Shown here: piece by piece, positions 46,601 through 56,159 of the stretch
Layout of the letters: the number at the start of each line of letters is the position of its first letter
How positions within the stretch are numbered: position 1 is the stretch's first letter
Origin: Dactylorhiza incarnata
Taxonomy: Eukaryota; Streptophyta; Magnoliopsida; Asparagales; Orchidaceae
Reading direction: 5' to 3'
NCBI GenBank assembly: GCA_033032865.1
Contig: JAWHQI010000064.1
Location: 744,001-808,000, forward strand
Length of the DNA stretch: 64,000 bases
The notes under the pieces: model-generated
The model's database searches: none
What the model saw: the letters and a program-made list of their open reading frames with translations, nothing else
What the model was told of the DNA's origin: nothing
Position numbers and translations under genes: made by a program

Positions 46601-49186
46601 CCAAGCGGACCCTTAGTGGTACTGTGAGATTGTTATCCAGTACAAAGTATCTACAATAGAGTAAAACCAGTGAGATGCAAATGAATCTATAAGATTAATA
46701 CTCGGTTTGATGGATCTATTGAGTGATAGAAAGCTCGTCTTATGGAACTCGGATTATCACAAGAACTTCGTATTGATTATGAAGAAATTTTTGCTCTGTT
46801 GTTAAGATGACATACATTCTTAATGTTATTATTATTGCTCGGAATTAGTTGTTATATCAGATATTCAGATGAATTTTTAAAATGTGTTTCTTATGGAATT
46901 TTTTTGAGCAGGTTTTTATGCATCCTCGTCTTAGAATCGTCGCTCCTTCTAGGCATATTTTTCATCTTCGCAAAGTAATCACGGACTTGATGCTTCGGGC
47001 ATTTACTTTTCGTGTGGGCTTTGGAAAGCTTAGACGTGTACATTCTTCTTCGTATGACATCAAATGTAGGCGATGTCATACTTTTTGATGATACGCGATT
47101 ATTATCGGTGGTGATTTATCTGCTGGCTCTTTTTTCCAAACTAACTCTACTATATGTTGCACATCTTTATCTTTCATGTGGGTATTTTTATGCGTGCGTG
47201 TTAGGAAATGTAAACTTACAATAGAAGTTTTTTGCTATTTCATAAGATAGAATGGATGTTGCCATTTATATGTATGCTACTCAACTACATATTACTTGGA
47301 AAATAAATATATTGTCCGATTCACGAGTTCTTCTACGGTTACGTGGCTCTTTTTTTTTGTGTTCTACGTTGCGGCAATGCTATTGTTGCTCGTTTTGTAT
47401 GCTTCCCATCATATTTTGTCTTACTCTTCATCCGTATTATGTTGTTGGGTAGATGATTATTATCGGTTGGGTATAGGGCCATAACAAATACTAAATGAAC
47501 TAAAATGACTTCCTAACTTTGTGATGTGAGTTACTATTACCTTCTTGTATCATTAAAAGTTAATTTTGTGTCATTAAAAGTTCCGTTATTGTTGGCGACG
47601 ACTCTGTCCATCGCAAATGTACCTTATTGTCGTCTAATTCGATAAGAGCCTGAACCTAAACACATTGTTTCTTACATAAATATGGTATTTAAATCATTTG
47701 TATGTGATGCATGTAATGTATATGTGTGTATGATGCATACCTTAAGATAGTTCTTGAAATAGCCACGAATGGATGGATCAAAGAAGAAGGAATCGTTCGA
47801 GGGGCTCGAGCTGACTCCAGCTTCCTTTGCCCACTTAACGTACCGCTGTTTCCCGCCGAAATCCGACCATTCATTGGACAAGCTTAGCAGAAGCTTGATC
47901 CCATGCTGGTGCGCTTCAGCAATCACTTTATCCAACGCCTATCAGAAAATACAAAGATTTATGGCGCAGTTTGATTTGGCGGTGCAGAGAGAAAAAAAAA
48001 CATCACAAAAGTTTGTGATCACACAAGAATATACATGGTTCACCTAAAAAAAGACTAAGGCTCTATTTGGGGGGGGGGGGGGGGGGGGGGGGGCTTCTTT
48101 CACCGGTCAAGCGGTTACCACCGCATGAACCGGGCCTTAATTAAGGTTCGGTTCATGAGGTCGTAACCGCTTGACCGGTGAAAATAAGCTCCTTCAAACG
48201 GAGCCTAAGGCTTCGTTTGGCGCGGTGGTGGCGGTCGTGAACGTCGCGGTCATTAACCGTCGTTCGTGAACGCCGACCTCACCTAAAAAATTTAATGCAT
48301 TTTATGCTCAAAACTAGCTTTTTTTTTTAATAACGGTCATAACTTTTGTCTTGCCAAACATACATTCTATGATAATTGCATTTTTGACCAAACTCACCGA
48401 AGCAAATAAGCCGCGCCAAACGAAGCCTAAGGCTCAGTTTAGTACGGTGGTGGTTGTGGTGAACACAGTGGTCAAGAACCGTCGTTGGTGAACGCCCTAC
48501 CTTAACTCAATGGAGCAAAAAAGGTGTATCAAACGGATGACATTTCGTAACCACCGCATTCACGACCGACACCGTCGTGCCAAACGGACCTTAAGGCTCC
48601 GTTTGGCCCGATCTCACCTAAGAAACTCCATCCATTTTTATGTTCAAAACTAGTTATCTTTTTTTAGGGTGGTCACGCCAAACATACATTGTATGACGGT
48701 GATGTTTTTGTCCAAACTCACCGGAGTAATAAGCCGCGTCATATATATATATATGCACGCAGGCTCCATGTCCGGCCAATTATCATGCGTACGTACCTGG
48801 AACACTGTATCGTCGAATCTGCCGGGAGAAACCTGGAGAGCGTTGCGGTCGCCATCATTGAACGCCCAGGTTCTGCAGACCGTGAGCCCCATGGCTGCCG
48901 CAGTCTCAAACATCTTCTTCATCAACGAACTGCTTCTCTTCTCCGCCGACTCAGCCATCAGCCAGTACGAGTTCCATCCGTTCACGTAGAATGGGCTTCC
49001 ATTCACCACCAGCTGCGCTCCTTCTCTTCTCACAAAACCCATCTTTGATTCACTCTCCCGGTGAGATCCAAAGCCGCCCAACCAGATGTACACCAGAGCC
49101 AAGCAGGCGCCAAGCCCGACTATGGGATACAATAATATTCGCCTTTCTGTCGTGCTATATATTGAAAGCAGCAGTGACGGATCCAA
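43612..49186 (-). CDS. MAN: Mannan endo-1,4-beta-mannosidase, GH5 subfamily 7, five exons
   Basis: Exons on minus are 49186-48797, 47938-47741, 45520-45398, 45289-45078 and 44047-43612. All introns start GT and end AG, and the joined frame is 1359 bp (452 residues). It hydrolyses beta-1,4-mannan in the cell wall. Residues ~16-39 form a hydrophobic segment ([20 protein letters not shown]) after a basic stretch, a signal peptide or signal anchor. The catalytic domain runs from ~50 ([20 protein letters not shown]) with [18 protein letters not shown], the acid/base Glu ~224 in [15 protein letters not shown], and the nucleophile Glu ~345 in LFTEFGLS. Length and exon joins fit plant mannanases and I see no lesion, so it appears functional. 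The 2.2-kb second intron and 0.86-kb first intron carry MITEs. Confidence 0.93.
44048..45077 (-). other. Mannanase intron 4 with a GC-rich island
   Basis: 44690-44940 is markedly richer in G and C than the surrounding intron and is open in several frames on both strands. No frame matches a protein I recognise. It may be a captured gene piece or transposon fragment; it is not an exon of the mannanase because the exon 4 to 5 join is complete without it. Confidence 0.5.
46381..46614. mobile_element. Tourist-like MITE in mannanase intron 2
   Basis: About 234 bp with terminal inverted repeats AGGGTTCGTTTGGCGTGG and CCGCGCCAAGCGGACCCTT. The interior phrase GAACGCCCGACCTCACC recurs in the other MITEs of this region. 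The rest of intron 2 (45521-47740) is AT-rich with nothing identifiable. Confidence 0.75.
48059..48205. mobile_element. Fold-back MITE in mannanase intron 1
   Basis: A 147-bp near-complete palindrome: CACCGGTCAAGCGGTTACCA on one arm and its complement on the other, around a centre near TTAATTAA. TAA flanks both sides (48056-48058, 48206-48208). A G25 run (48069-48093) replaces part of the left arm. A relative is at 49568-49701. Confidence 0.8.
48209..48427. mobile_element. Tourist-like MITE
   Basis: 219 bp with ends GGCTTCGTTTGGCGCGG / CCGCGCCAAACGAAGCC and TAA on both sides (48206-48208 and 48428-48430), the target preference of PIF/Harbinger MITEs. Confidence 0.82.
48431..48590. mobile_element. 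Tourist-like MITE
   Basis: About 160 bp with ends GGCTCAGTTTAGTACGG / GTGCCAAACGGACC, left flank TAA (48428-48430) and right flank TTAA (48591-48594). The interior is diverged from the neighbours but keeps GAACGCCCTACCTTA. Confidence 0.75.
48595..48741. mobile_element. Tourist-like MITE, right end damaged
   Basis: The left end GGCTCCGTTTGGCCCG follows TTAA directly; the interior ATCTCACCTAAGAAACTCCA is shared with 46381-46614. The right end stops at AATAAGCCGCGTCA without a full inverted repeat, next to an AT run, just before the donor of mannanase exon 1. Confidence 0.65.
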
Positions 49187-49478
49187 AAAATTATAAATGG
49201 TGGTGCACAGAAAAAAATTCTAAATACAGTAGTACATAAATATCACAATGAGCGGGTGTGAGTAGGCGGACCGCAGGTCATGGATTAGAAATTAATTACA
49301 AATTTGGCTGAGCTTGGTATGCAAATAGCCAAATTTGGTCTGCAGATAGCCAATTTTTTGTCGACTTGTAACAAATCGCAAAGAAATGGGGGTGGCAGTG
49401 TCCCTTTGGCACCCCTCTGGATCCACCCCTGGAACGCAGGATATATTATTAATATATATTATATATGTAGGGAGTAGG
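49187..49478. other. Upstream flank of the mannanase
   Basis: This is AT-rich 5' flanking DNA. No TATA element was assigned with confidence, because several TATATA runs occur (49441-49466). Confidence 0.4.
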
Positions 49479-50121
49479 GTTAATTACCTGGACCTCCCCT
49501 GAGTGTTTGCATAATTACAGGTTGCACCCCTCTATCTTTCGAAATGACATTTGCCTCTCTCACTCTTGCTCCGTTTGGGGGGACTTATTTTCACCGGTCA
49601 AGCGGTTACGACCGCATGAACCGGACCGGTCAAGCGGTTACGGTTCGCTTCATGCGGTCGTAATCGCTTGACCGGTGAAAATAAGTCCCCTCAAACGGGG
49701 CCTCTAACTTTCCCAGTTTACAAAAAATTCATTCGGTTAGAAATATGGATGAAAATTGATGAAACTAGTCAAATTATTATATGATATTTTAATTTAATCC
49801 TTTTATAATGATTCTAGATTCATTACAAATAATATAATGTTATTACAAAGGATAAAATTGGAATATATAAAATAATTTGACATCTTTTATCACTTTCCAT
49901 TTATATTTCTAAAGGAAAAGGTCACACCTTTCAATGTTGAGTCATTAGAAAGAGTAAAATTGAATATCATAGCTGATTTTATCGTTTTTCATTCATATAT
50001 ATATCTAATAGAAGGGGCGTTTGTGTAAACTGGAGAATTTTTGAGGAGATGTAAATATAATTTTGAAAGATAGAGGGGTGCAACATGTAATTATACAAAC
50101 TCCCGAGGTCCCGCAAATAAC
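49479..50121. mobile_element. MITE with ~40-bp terminal inverted repeats, carrying a nested MITE
   Basis: The left end GGACCTCCCCTGAGTGTTTG and following AATTACAGGTTGCACCCCTC recur inverted at the right end (GAGGGGTGCAACATGTAATT ... CCCGAGGTCC). The inside holds a fold-back MITE at 49568-49701 (GCTCCGTTTGGGG / CAAACGGGGCC arms) and AT-rich filler. It is non-coding. Confidence 0.75.
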
Positions 50122-52348
50122 GGTATATATGTATGTGTATGTACATTATAAAGTAATAGCACGTAAAGTTAAACAATAAATATATATACACGCAATAGTA
50201 GTCGTGCGGTGTTCCTCATTTGCATCATGTGGTAGTATTTTTGTCCGCATTCGATGTAGGATTGTTCGCAAACCAAATAATTTGTGAATAATTCGATAGT
50301 CGAATCAAGAAGATTAGAATTCAAATTTGAATTCGAGTGATATTCAAATTTGAATCCGAATCCAAATCCAAATAATATTATCTCTATTGACAAGATTCGT
50401 GGAAAATTCATGAATAATATATAGAAATATATATATTTTATACAAAGACGATCATGGTTGTCGGATCAATGTCTATTTGGTCAATCGTTTGAAGCGAATT
50501 CAACTCCAAATTCAAATCTAGGATTAATTCGGGACGAATCTTAATCTAAATTCAAATAATCGAACGGATTTGAGTCTGAGTCCAAATCTCTGCATGTTTA
50601 CAAATTTGAATTTGATTGAAAAACTACTCAATTTGATTCGTGAGCGCCCTTAATTCAATGTAATATATGTTTTAATATTAACAGTCGATTTTTATCAAAA
50701 TCTTAAGATTTTATTTTGAAAATGTACGAAAATAATTAAAAGTACAATTGTTTTAATTTTACACCAATTTAAGTAAAATGTAGTCATAATCATTAAAAAT
50801 ATTTAATAATTACATTAATTTAAAGCTGTTTTCCATGATGCTAAGAATATTTCGTAAATATAAAACAAGTCATGGGTAAAACGGGAAAACCCCAAAATTG
50901 CACCAAAGAGAACTTCTTTCATTATATTGTAGATGTAAAATCTTGATTTATGATTTATAATTTATGTTTTAGGTCAGACTCACTACACTCTAATGCTTAA
51001 ATCAATTAGTTTTAGTTCAGTATTCTCCCTTGGTTTATTGTATATTTGAATTATGATTAAAGTTCATTGCTTTGAAATTTTGATTAATTAATAACTGTCT
51101 TCTAATTTAGAAAGAAAATAAAACTCCATTATAGCAGCATTCCTGAGATCCCACATCGTCGGATTATACGTTTATACGTTCGCCGATTAAGGCTCCGTTT
51201 GACGCGGTGTTTTTGCTCAACAGTGGATGAAATTTCTTAGGTGAGGTCGGGCGTTCACGAACGAAAGTTCATAATCACCGCGTTCACAGCTGAAGCCACC
51301 GTGTCAAAGAGTTCCTTAGATTAATGATTATCAACGTTACATCTCTGGGTTTTTGTTAAGAAATTAAATGAAATTTTACATAGAAAATTAAGGGAAAAAA
51401 ATAGTAATCTCCTTCGTCACTCTGTTTTACTGATCACAGACGGAGCTTTTAAGAAATTCATACCTTACTCCTCTCATGGTCAGAAGCTGCCGGCGGCAGC
51501 GCTCAAGTTTCTCCGTCGAGTGGTGTGTTCTGCTGCTTCGAAATTGAAGGAACAAAAGATGGAGGATTTATTGAACGCGATTAAAGAAAGAGTACAAAAG
51601 TTTGAGATTCTAAACGTCGCCGTTAGAGCAGCGGTATCAAACTCTCCGACTGATCGTCAGACCGTTTCAGGACGCATGAGTTGCCGCCGGCCGGCAATTA
51701 ACATGACGAAAAGTATTTAATATTTATCTCAATATTATAAAAAAAATTAATATTCAAATTAAAATTGCATGGAAATTTGAAATTGACGTAGAGAAGGGAA
51801 TAAAATAATGAATACTTTATTTCTCCATCGGCGAATATTCATTAATTATGACGTTACTCTACGGATCTAGCCTGACTTTTTTAGGTTCGCACTTTTGACT
51901 TTTGAATCAATGCAATGATGTGTGCACTTATCCACGCGGACCGTCGTATCAGTGCACTTTACCTTAAATACAAACGTGCATTTTACCGCCCCCTTTCCCC
52001 ATAATAAGGCTCAATTTGGCGCTGAGGTGAGGGTAACGAACTCGGTGGTTATAATTATGGGTGGACCTACATGAGGCCGAGTATCGGCGGCCGCCGACAC
52101 TCAATTTAAAATAAAAACACTAAGAATATTACATTAAAATTATTTTTTTCTTGTAGTTATAGATATTATATAGAATACTTATTCAAAAATAGACAATTAA
52201 TTAGGCTTGACATATTGGTTATTTATTACATGTTAATGTTATTAAAATTTTGCGAAAGAGGTTTGGGTTCAAATCCTCATAATACCAATATTTAATATTT
52301 TTTGCCAAAATGTAATATTTAGACAACAAAAATCATTAAAAGTGTAGA
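50122..52348. other. AT-rich intergenic region with MITE pieces
   Basis: 50270-50640 is rich in direct and inverted AAATTTGAAT/ATTCAAATTT words. A MITE lies at 51189-51318, and a one-ended MITE fragment at about 52008-52060 (AAGGCTCAATTTGGCGC). 51480-51720 contains a short open frame (VCSAASKLKEQKMEDLLNAI), helical in character and unrecognised, possibly a gene remnant. Nothing else was seen. Confidence 0.5.
51189..51318. mobile_element. Small Tourist-like MITE
   Basis: 130 bp with ends AAGGCTCCGTTTGACGCGGTG / CACCGTGTCAAAGAGTTCCTT, TTA at both sides, and the interior GAGGTCGGGCGTTCACGAAC shared with the intron MITEs in reverse orientation. Confidence 0.75.
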
Positions 52349-53122
52349 TATTGTTGACGCCAGGAAAATCCCGGCTTCAAGATTCGGACCGATGCAGTCG
52401 GAGGCTACTTGCCCAGCAGTCCAACGACACGGCTTGGCTGGCAACGACGAAGAGGGTTCGGGCAAAGAACAACAGGACCCCAGGCGCTGCGGCAGGGAGG
52501 TCTCACCACGTGCCCAGAAGCTCAGAAGAGACTTCCCCTCCAAGACCAAGAATGGTCGAGCAGGGTACGAGGAAGGCACCGACTTGGCTAGTACCGGGAG
52601 TAACTACCAAGGATGACTGGTCCGAGAATTTGAACAAGGGAGTTCCAAAAGCTCAAGTTCAGGTCTCAATCCAAGTATCTCTGGGGTCCTATTTATAGGA
52701 AAACCAAATGGGAGGGGGGCTTTTTATAGCCCCCGTCCTGCCCGACGACTATAGGATACTCGGCGAGCATCTAACAATAGTCGCCCACCTGGCGAGTATT
52801 GGGTGCTGCTCGCACATGCCGAGCCAATACTCGCCCAGGTCTTCCACTGCTCCTGCTGGCTGACTTTGTCTTAGATCTTTGACTTTGACCTCTGCTTGCG
52901 TGGCTTTGAATGGGTCCCACCCTCGGAAAATAATGGTTGTACACAATCCCCGCTCTTTGCGAGTAACGCAGTTGCTCGGAAAGAATCATCCAACCTTTAT
53001 TCGACGAGCTTCCATATTGGCGAGTATCTGGATATACTCGGCATCTCGCTGGCCGACGCATGGACTCTATATATAGAGGGGGAGGGATCTCTGATGGCAC
53101 AATTTTTCTGACCTCGCTCAAG
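52349..53122 (+). promoter_or_regulatory. Promoter-like (possible LTR) region of the three-exon unit
   Basis: A TATA box (CTATATATAGAGG, ~53067-53079) stands about 45 bp before the ATG. The region has repeated GGCGAGTAT / ATACTCGCC words in both orientations (52757-53040). Parts of it recur at 54955-55330 (ends in GGTCCTATTTATAG in both) and at 56035-56110 (GGTTGTACACAATCCCCGCT), so two related promoter-like blocks flank the gene. That arrangement suggests an LTR pair, but no clean LTR ends or primer site are visible. Confidence 0.55.
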
Positions 53123-54723
53123 ATGTCGTGTAATGCTGCTGAGGAAGCTGATGCCGCCCTGGCCGATCTTTTGGGATTGCTCCCGCCTGTTCGCGCAACT
53201 ACTCGCGTAGACCCCGAACTTGAGGACTTCCTCGCCTCCAAGAAGAGGAAGCAGCTTGCCAAAAAGAAGAAGAAAGAGAAGAAGAAGAACACTGCTGCGA
53301 AGGATGTCGTCAATCCTCTGGGCGACCGATGTCAGCGGCTGCTGGACGATTTGGGTCTCTCCAAAGGGGGCGGCTTGCCCGCTCCTACTCCCCCTGCACC
53401 GAAAGCCGCTCCGGAGGCGAGCATGACTGGGGCCCAGACTCGCACTCAACCGGAGGATCCCGCCCCTGCGCGAGGTGAGAACTCTCTACTCGCTGCTTTT
53501 GGATTTGCTGCTACATCGTCGTTGTTGGCGAGGTTCTGACATTATTCCTTATGTTTGCAGATTCGTCGACTACTGGGGTTCTGGAGGAGCTTTTAGTCAT
53601 CCCGCCGTTGCGATTATCGCCTATGATCTCGCCTGTAGGTGGGTCTCGCGGTAGTCACTATGTGCGGGTTCTCCACAGCTCCTCTTTGGAGAAGAGGCCG
53701 ATAAGCGAGCATGGTGCTCTTCTAGCGAGTAGCGTCCTTCCTCCACCACCGCCCTTATCGCGACCAGACCCGGCGAGCAGCTCACAGCTGCCCGAGGGTG
53801 GGCTTCCGCCACCACCTCTAATGTCGCCTTCTGCCGGCGTCCCGGGCGATCAGCGTCATTCATCTTCTGATGCTCCCTCAACCCATCTGGGGGAGTCCTC
53901 GCGCCGAGGCGGGCTTGGGGGGTCTTCAGGATTCTTCGCCCCGAGAGTTGGAGGGCGACCGGGGGATAGTCGCGGCCGCAGGAATGCGCCTCCTAGTCGG
54001 GAGAAGACCGCCGGGTCCCATTCTACTTGGCGAGGTGATCACCGCCGCAGCCTATCTCCACATCGAGGAAGGGGCTCTCCTCGCAGTCCTTATCGCGAGG
54101 CGAGGAATGATGCTTATCGGCCTGGTGACTGACTACTTGTTGGCGACCTTGATTCAATACTCGCTACTGGATATACTGACTTACCTTTCAATTTTGCAGT
54201 TCGCGCTCATACTCCGGTGGGGGCTTTGATTGACGCCGTCGGGCTCTCTTCTCGCAAGTCCCAGGAGAGGGCTACTCGCGCCATCCTGGAGCTGGAGTCG
54301 AAGCTAGAGCGGCTGGCGATATGCGAGCCTCATCGCCGCTTGACTGATATGGAGTCACGGGTTGAGCGTTTGGCGGTCGTCGAACCTCATCGTCGACTGA
54401 CCAAACTTGAGGCGCGAGTATCTCGGCTGGAGGAATTCGATACTCGGCTGACTGGCGTGGAATCTCGCCTTCAGATTGCGGATGACTTGGAGTGCCGGGT
54501 TGCGAGGAGCGAGCATCGCCAACAGCTGCATCATGACGAGCTAGTTGGGATGCGTGCGAGCATGGGCTCGGTCGGGCGGCTGGCGAGGATCGAGGACCAG
54601 CTGCGGCAGGGCGAGGATGCGATGACCCTGGCCTTCGAGCACTTCAAGCGTGCTCGCAGTATGGGCTGGGTCGGGCGACATCCTCAACCTCCAGATACTC
54701 AAGCGAATCTTCAGAGGCCCTAG
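53123..54723 (+). CDS. Unrecognised three-exon coiled-coil protein, repeat-associated
   Basis: Exons are 53123-53474, 53561-54124 and 54200-54723. Both introns (86 and 75 bp) start GT and end TTTGCAG, phases match, and the join gives 1440 bp, 479 residues. The N part has an acidic Ala/Leu stretch and then a Lys cluster (KKRKQLAKKKKKEKKK, ~40-55), a possible nuclear signal. The middle is Pro/Ser-rich and turns Arg/Ser-rich (DHRRSLSPHRGRGSPRSPYR). The C part is a predicted coiled coil with repeated ERLAICEPHRRLTDMES / ERLAVVEPHRRLTKLEA units, ending with an amphipathic helix. No enzyme motif is seen. It may be a gag-like or transposon accessory protein, or a domesticated one; I cannot assign it. 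Confidence 0.65.
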
Positions 54724-56159
54724 CAGTTTTTTTCTTTTTCTTCATTCTTGTAGCCGAGTTGTCGCCACTTGAGCAAGTACTTGTTTGAACAATATTATTG
54801 ATGTAATATTATTATTTGGCGAGTATTGGAATCTTGCCCTTTATTTCTTTGTTGTGATGTCTTGATTTTCTTCTCTCTTTTTTATTCTTGCGAGTAGTAG
54901 TTGGGTGTCGCGCCCATGTTGGCGAGTTACTTTATGTTCCTGTTTGCAGGTCTTCATGTGTTGGATGTTGAAACCAATACTTGGTCTCTTGTGGAGTTCG
55001 GGGTCCCCAAAAGAGGGGGTGACCTCACACTTACTTCTCTCAAGGGAGAGCGCTAGGCCGAAGACTTAGGAAACTAGGAACAAGACCAAGGGCTCAACGA
55101 GGATGTCCCACCACACACCCAGAAGATCTTAGAGCGCTTCCCCTCCCAAGCCATGCTGAGCTTGGGGCACCTTTGGAGGCTCTCTCCACCCACTAAAGAG
55201 ACTTGGGGAGAGAGATGACAAAAGAGAGAAGTCTCGATAGAACCTCTCCAAATGGTGCCTCTTGGTCCTATTTATAGTTTTTGGAAACGGGTCTGCAAAT
55301 AACCAAATTCTGGCCCACGAGATTACGAAAATACCCTCGGAATTGGCCAGCGAACAGCCAAATCCCGCTGTTCGGAGGCGCTAAACGCAGTCCAGCACAC
55401 ACTCCCGGGCCGGGCGAGAGGGGGTTGACCTCCTCCCCTGCTCTCCCCCCTCACTGGGCTGGGGCGGGGCGAGCTGGGAGGGTGTCTCCCTCCTGAGCTC
55501 GCCCCCTGCTGGGGGCAGGGGCGAGAGGAGCTCGCCCCCGCCCCCCTGTTGGGGATCAGGGGCGAGAGGAGCTCCCCCCCCCCCCCCCCCCCCTTTGCTG
55601 GGGAGCAGGGGCGAGAGGAGCTCGCCCCCTGCTAGAGGCGGGGGCGAGAGGAGCTCTCCCCCCCCCCCTTTGCTGGGGAGCAGGGGCGAGAGGAGCTCGC
55701 CCCCTGCTGGGGGAGGGGCGAGAGGAGCTCTCCCCCCCTGCTGGGGAGCAGAGGCGAGAGGAGCTCGCCCCCTGCTGGAGGCGGGGGCGAGAGGAGCTCG
55801 CCCTCCGCCTGGGATCTCGCCCCCATTGCTGGGGGGCGGGGGCGAGAGGAGCTCGCCCCCTACTGGGGCGGACGCGAGCCCAGGAGGCCGCATGCCTCCG
55901 GCTCGCCCCTCTTACGGGCTGGGCGAGTGGGAGGCCACCGCCTCCACCATTTGCCCCCTTCTTCTTGCCTGGTGTCAGCGCCAAAAAACTGCTGGGCCTA
56001 AAGACTTAGGCCCTGGGGACCCACTCGGAGAATACGAGGTTGTACACAATCCCCGCTCTTTTCGAGCGAGGTACAAGCTCGGAAAGAAAAGTCCAACCAC
56101 ACATATTCGGCGAGTGGTGCTCAACACCCGTCTAGCGGAGCCATCTTGGGGGAAAACAC
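54724..56159 (+). repeat. Second promoter-like block with GC-rich minisatellite
   Basis: 54724-54940 is the likely 3' UTR of the three-exon gene. 54955-55330 resembles 52349-52700. 55440-55870 is a GC-rich tandem array built on GGGGCGAGAGGAGCTCGCCC with CCTGCTGGGG spacers, about nine degenerate units, each with a GAGCTC palindrome, interrupted by C20 (55574-55593) and C11 (55658-55668). 56035-56110 resembles 52930-53010. Open frames across the array are a by-product of the repeat. Confidence 0.7.

Noticed and set aside
51520..51720. 66-residue ORF as a host gene
   Set aside because: Too short and unrecognised, with no splice partners or promoter; kept only as a possible remnant in the intergenic note.
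54955..56110. Second complete copy of the three-exon gene
   Set aside because: Only promoter-like parts match; no exon-like sequence follows, and the array occupies that place.
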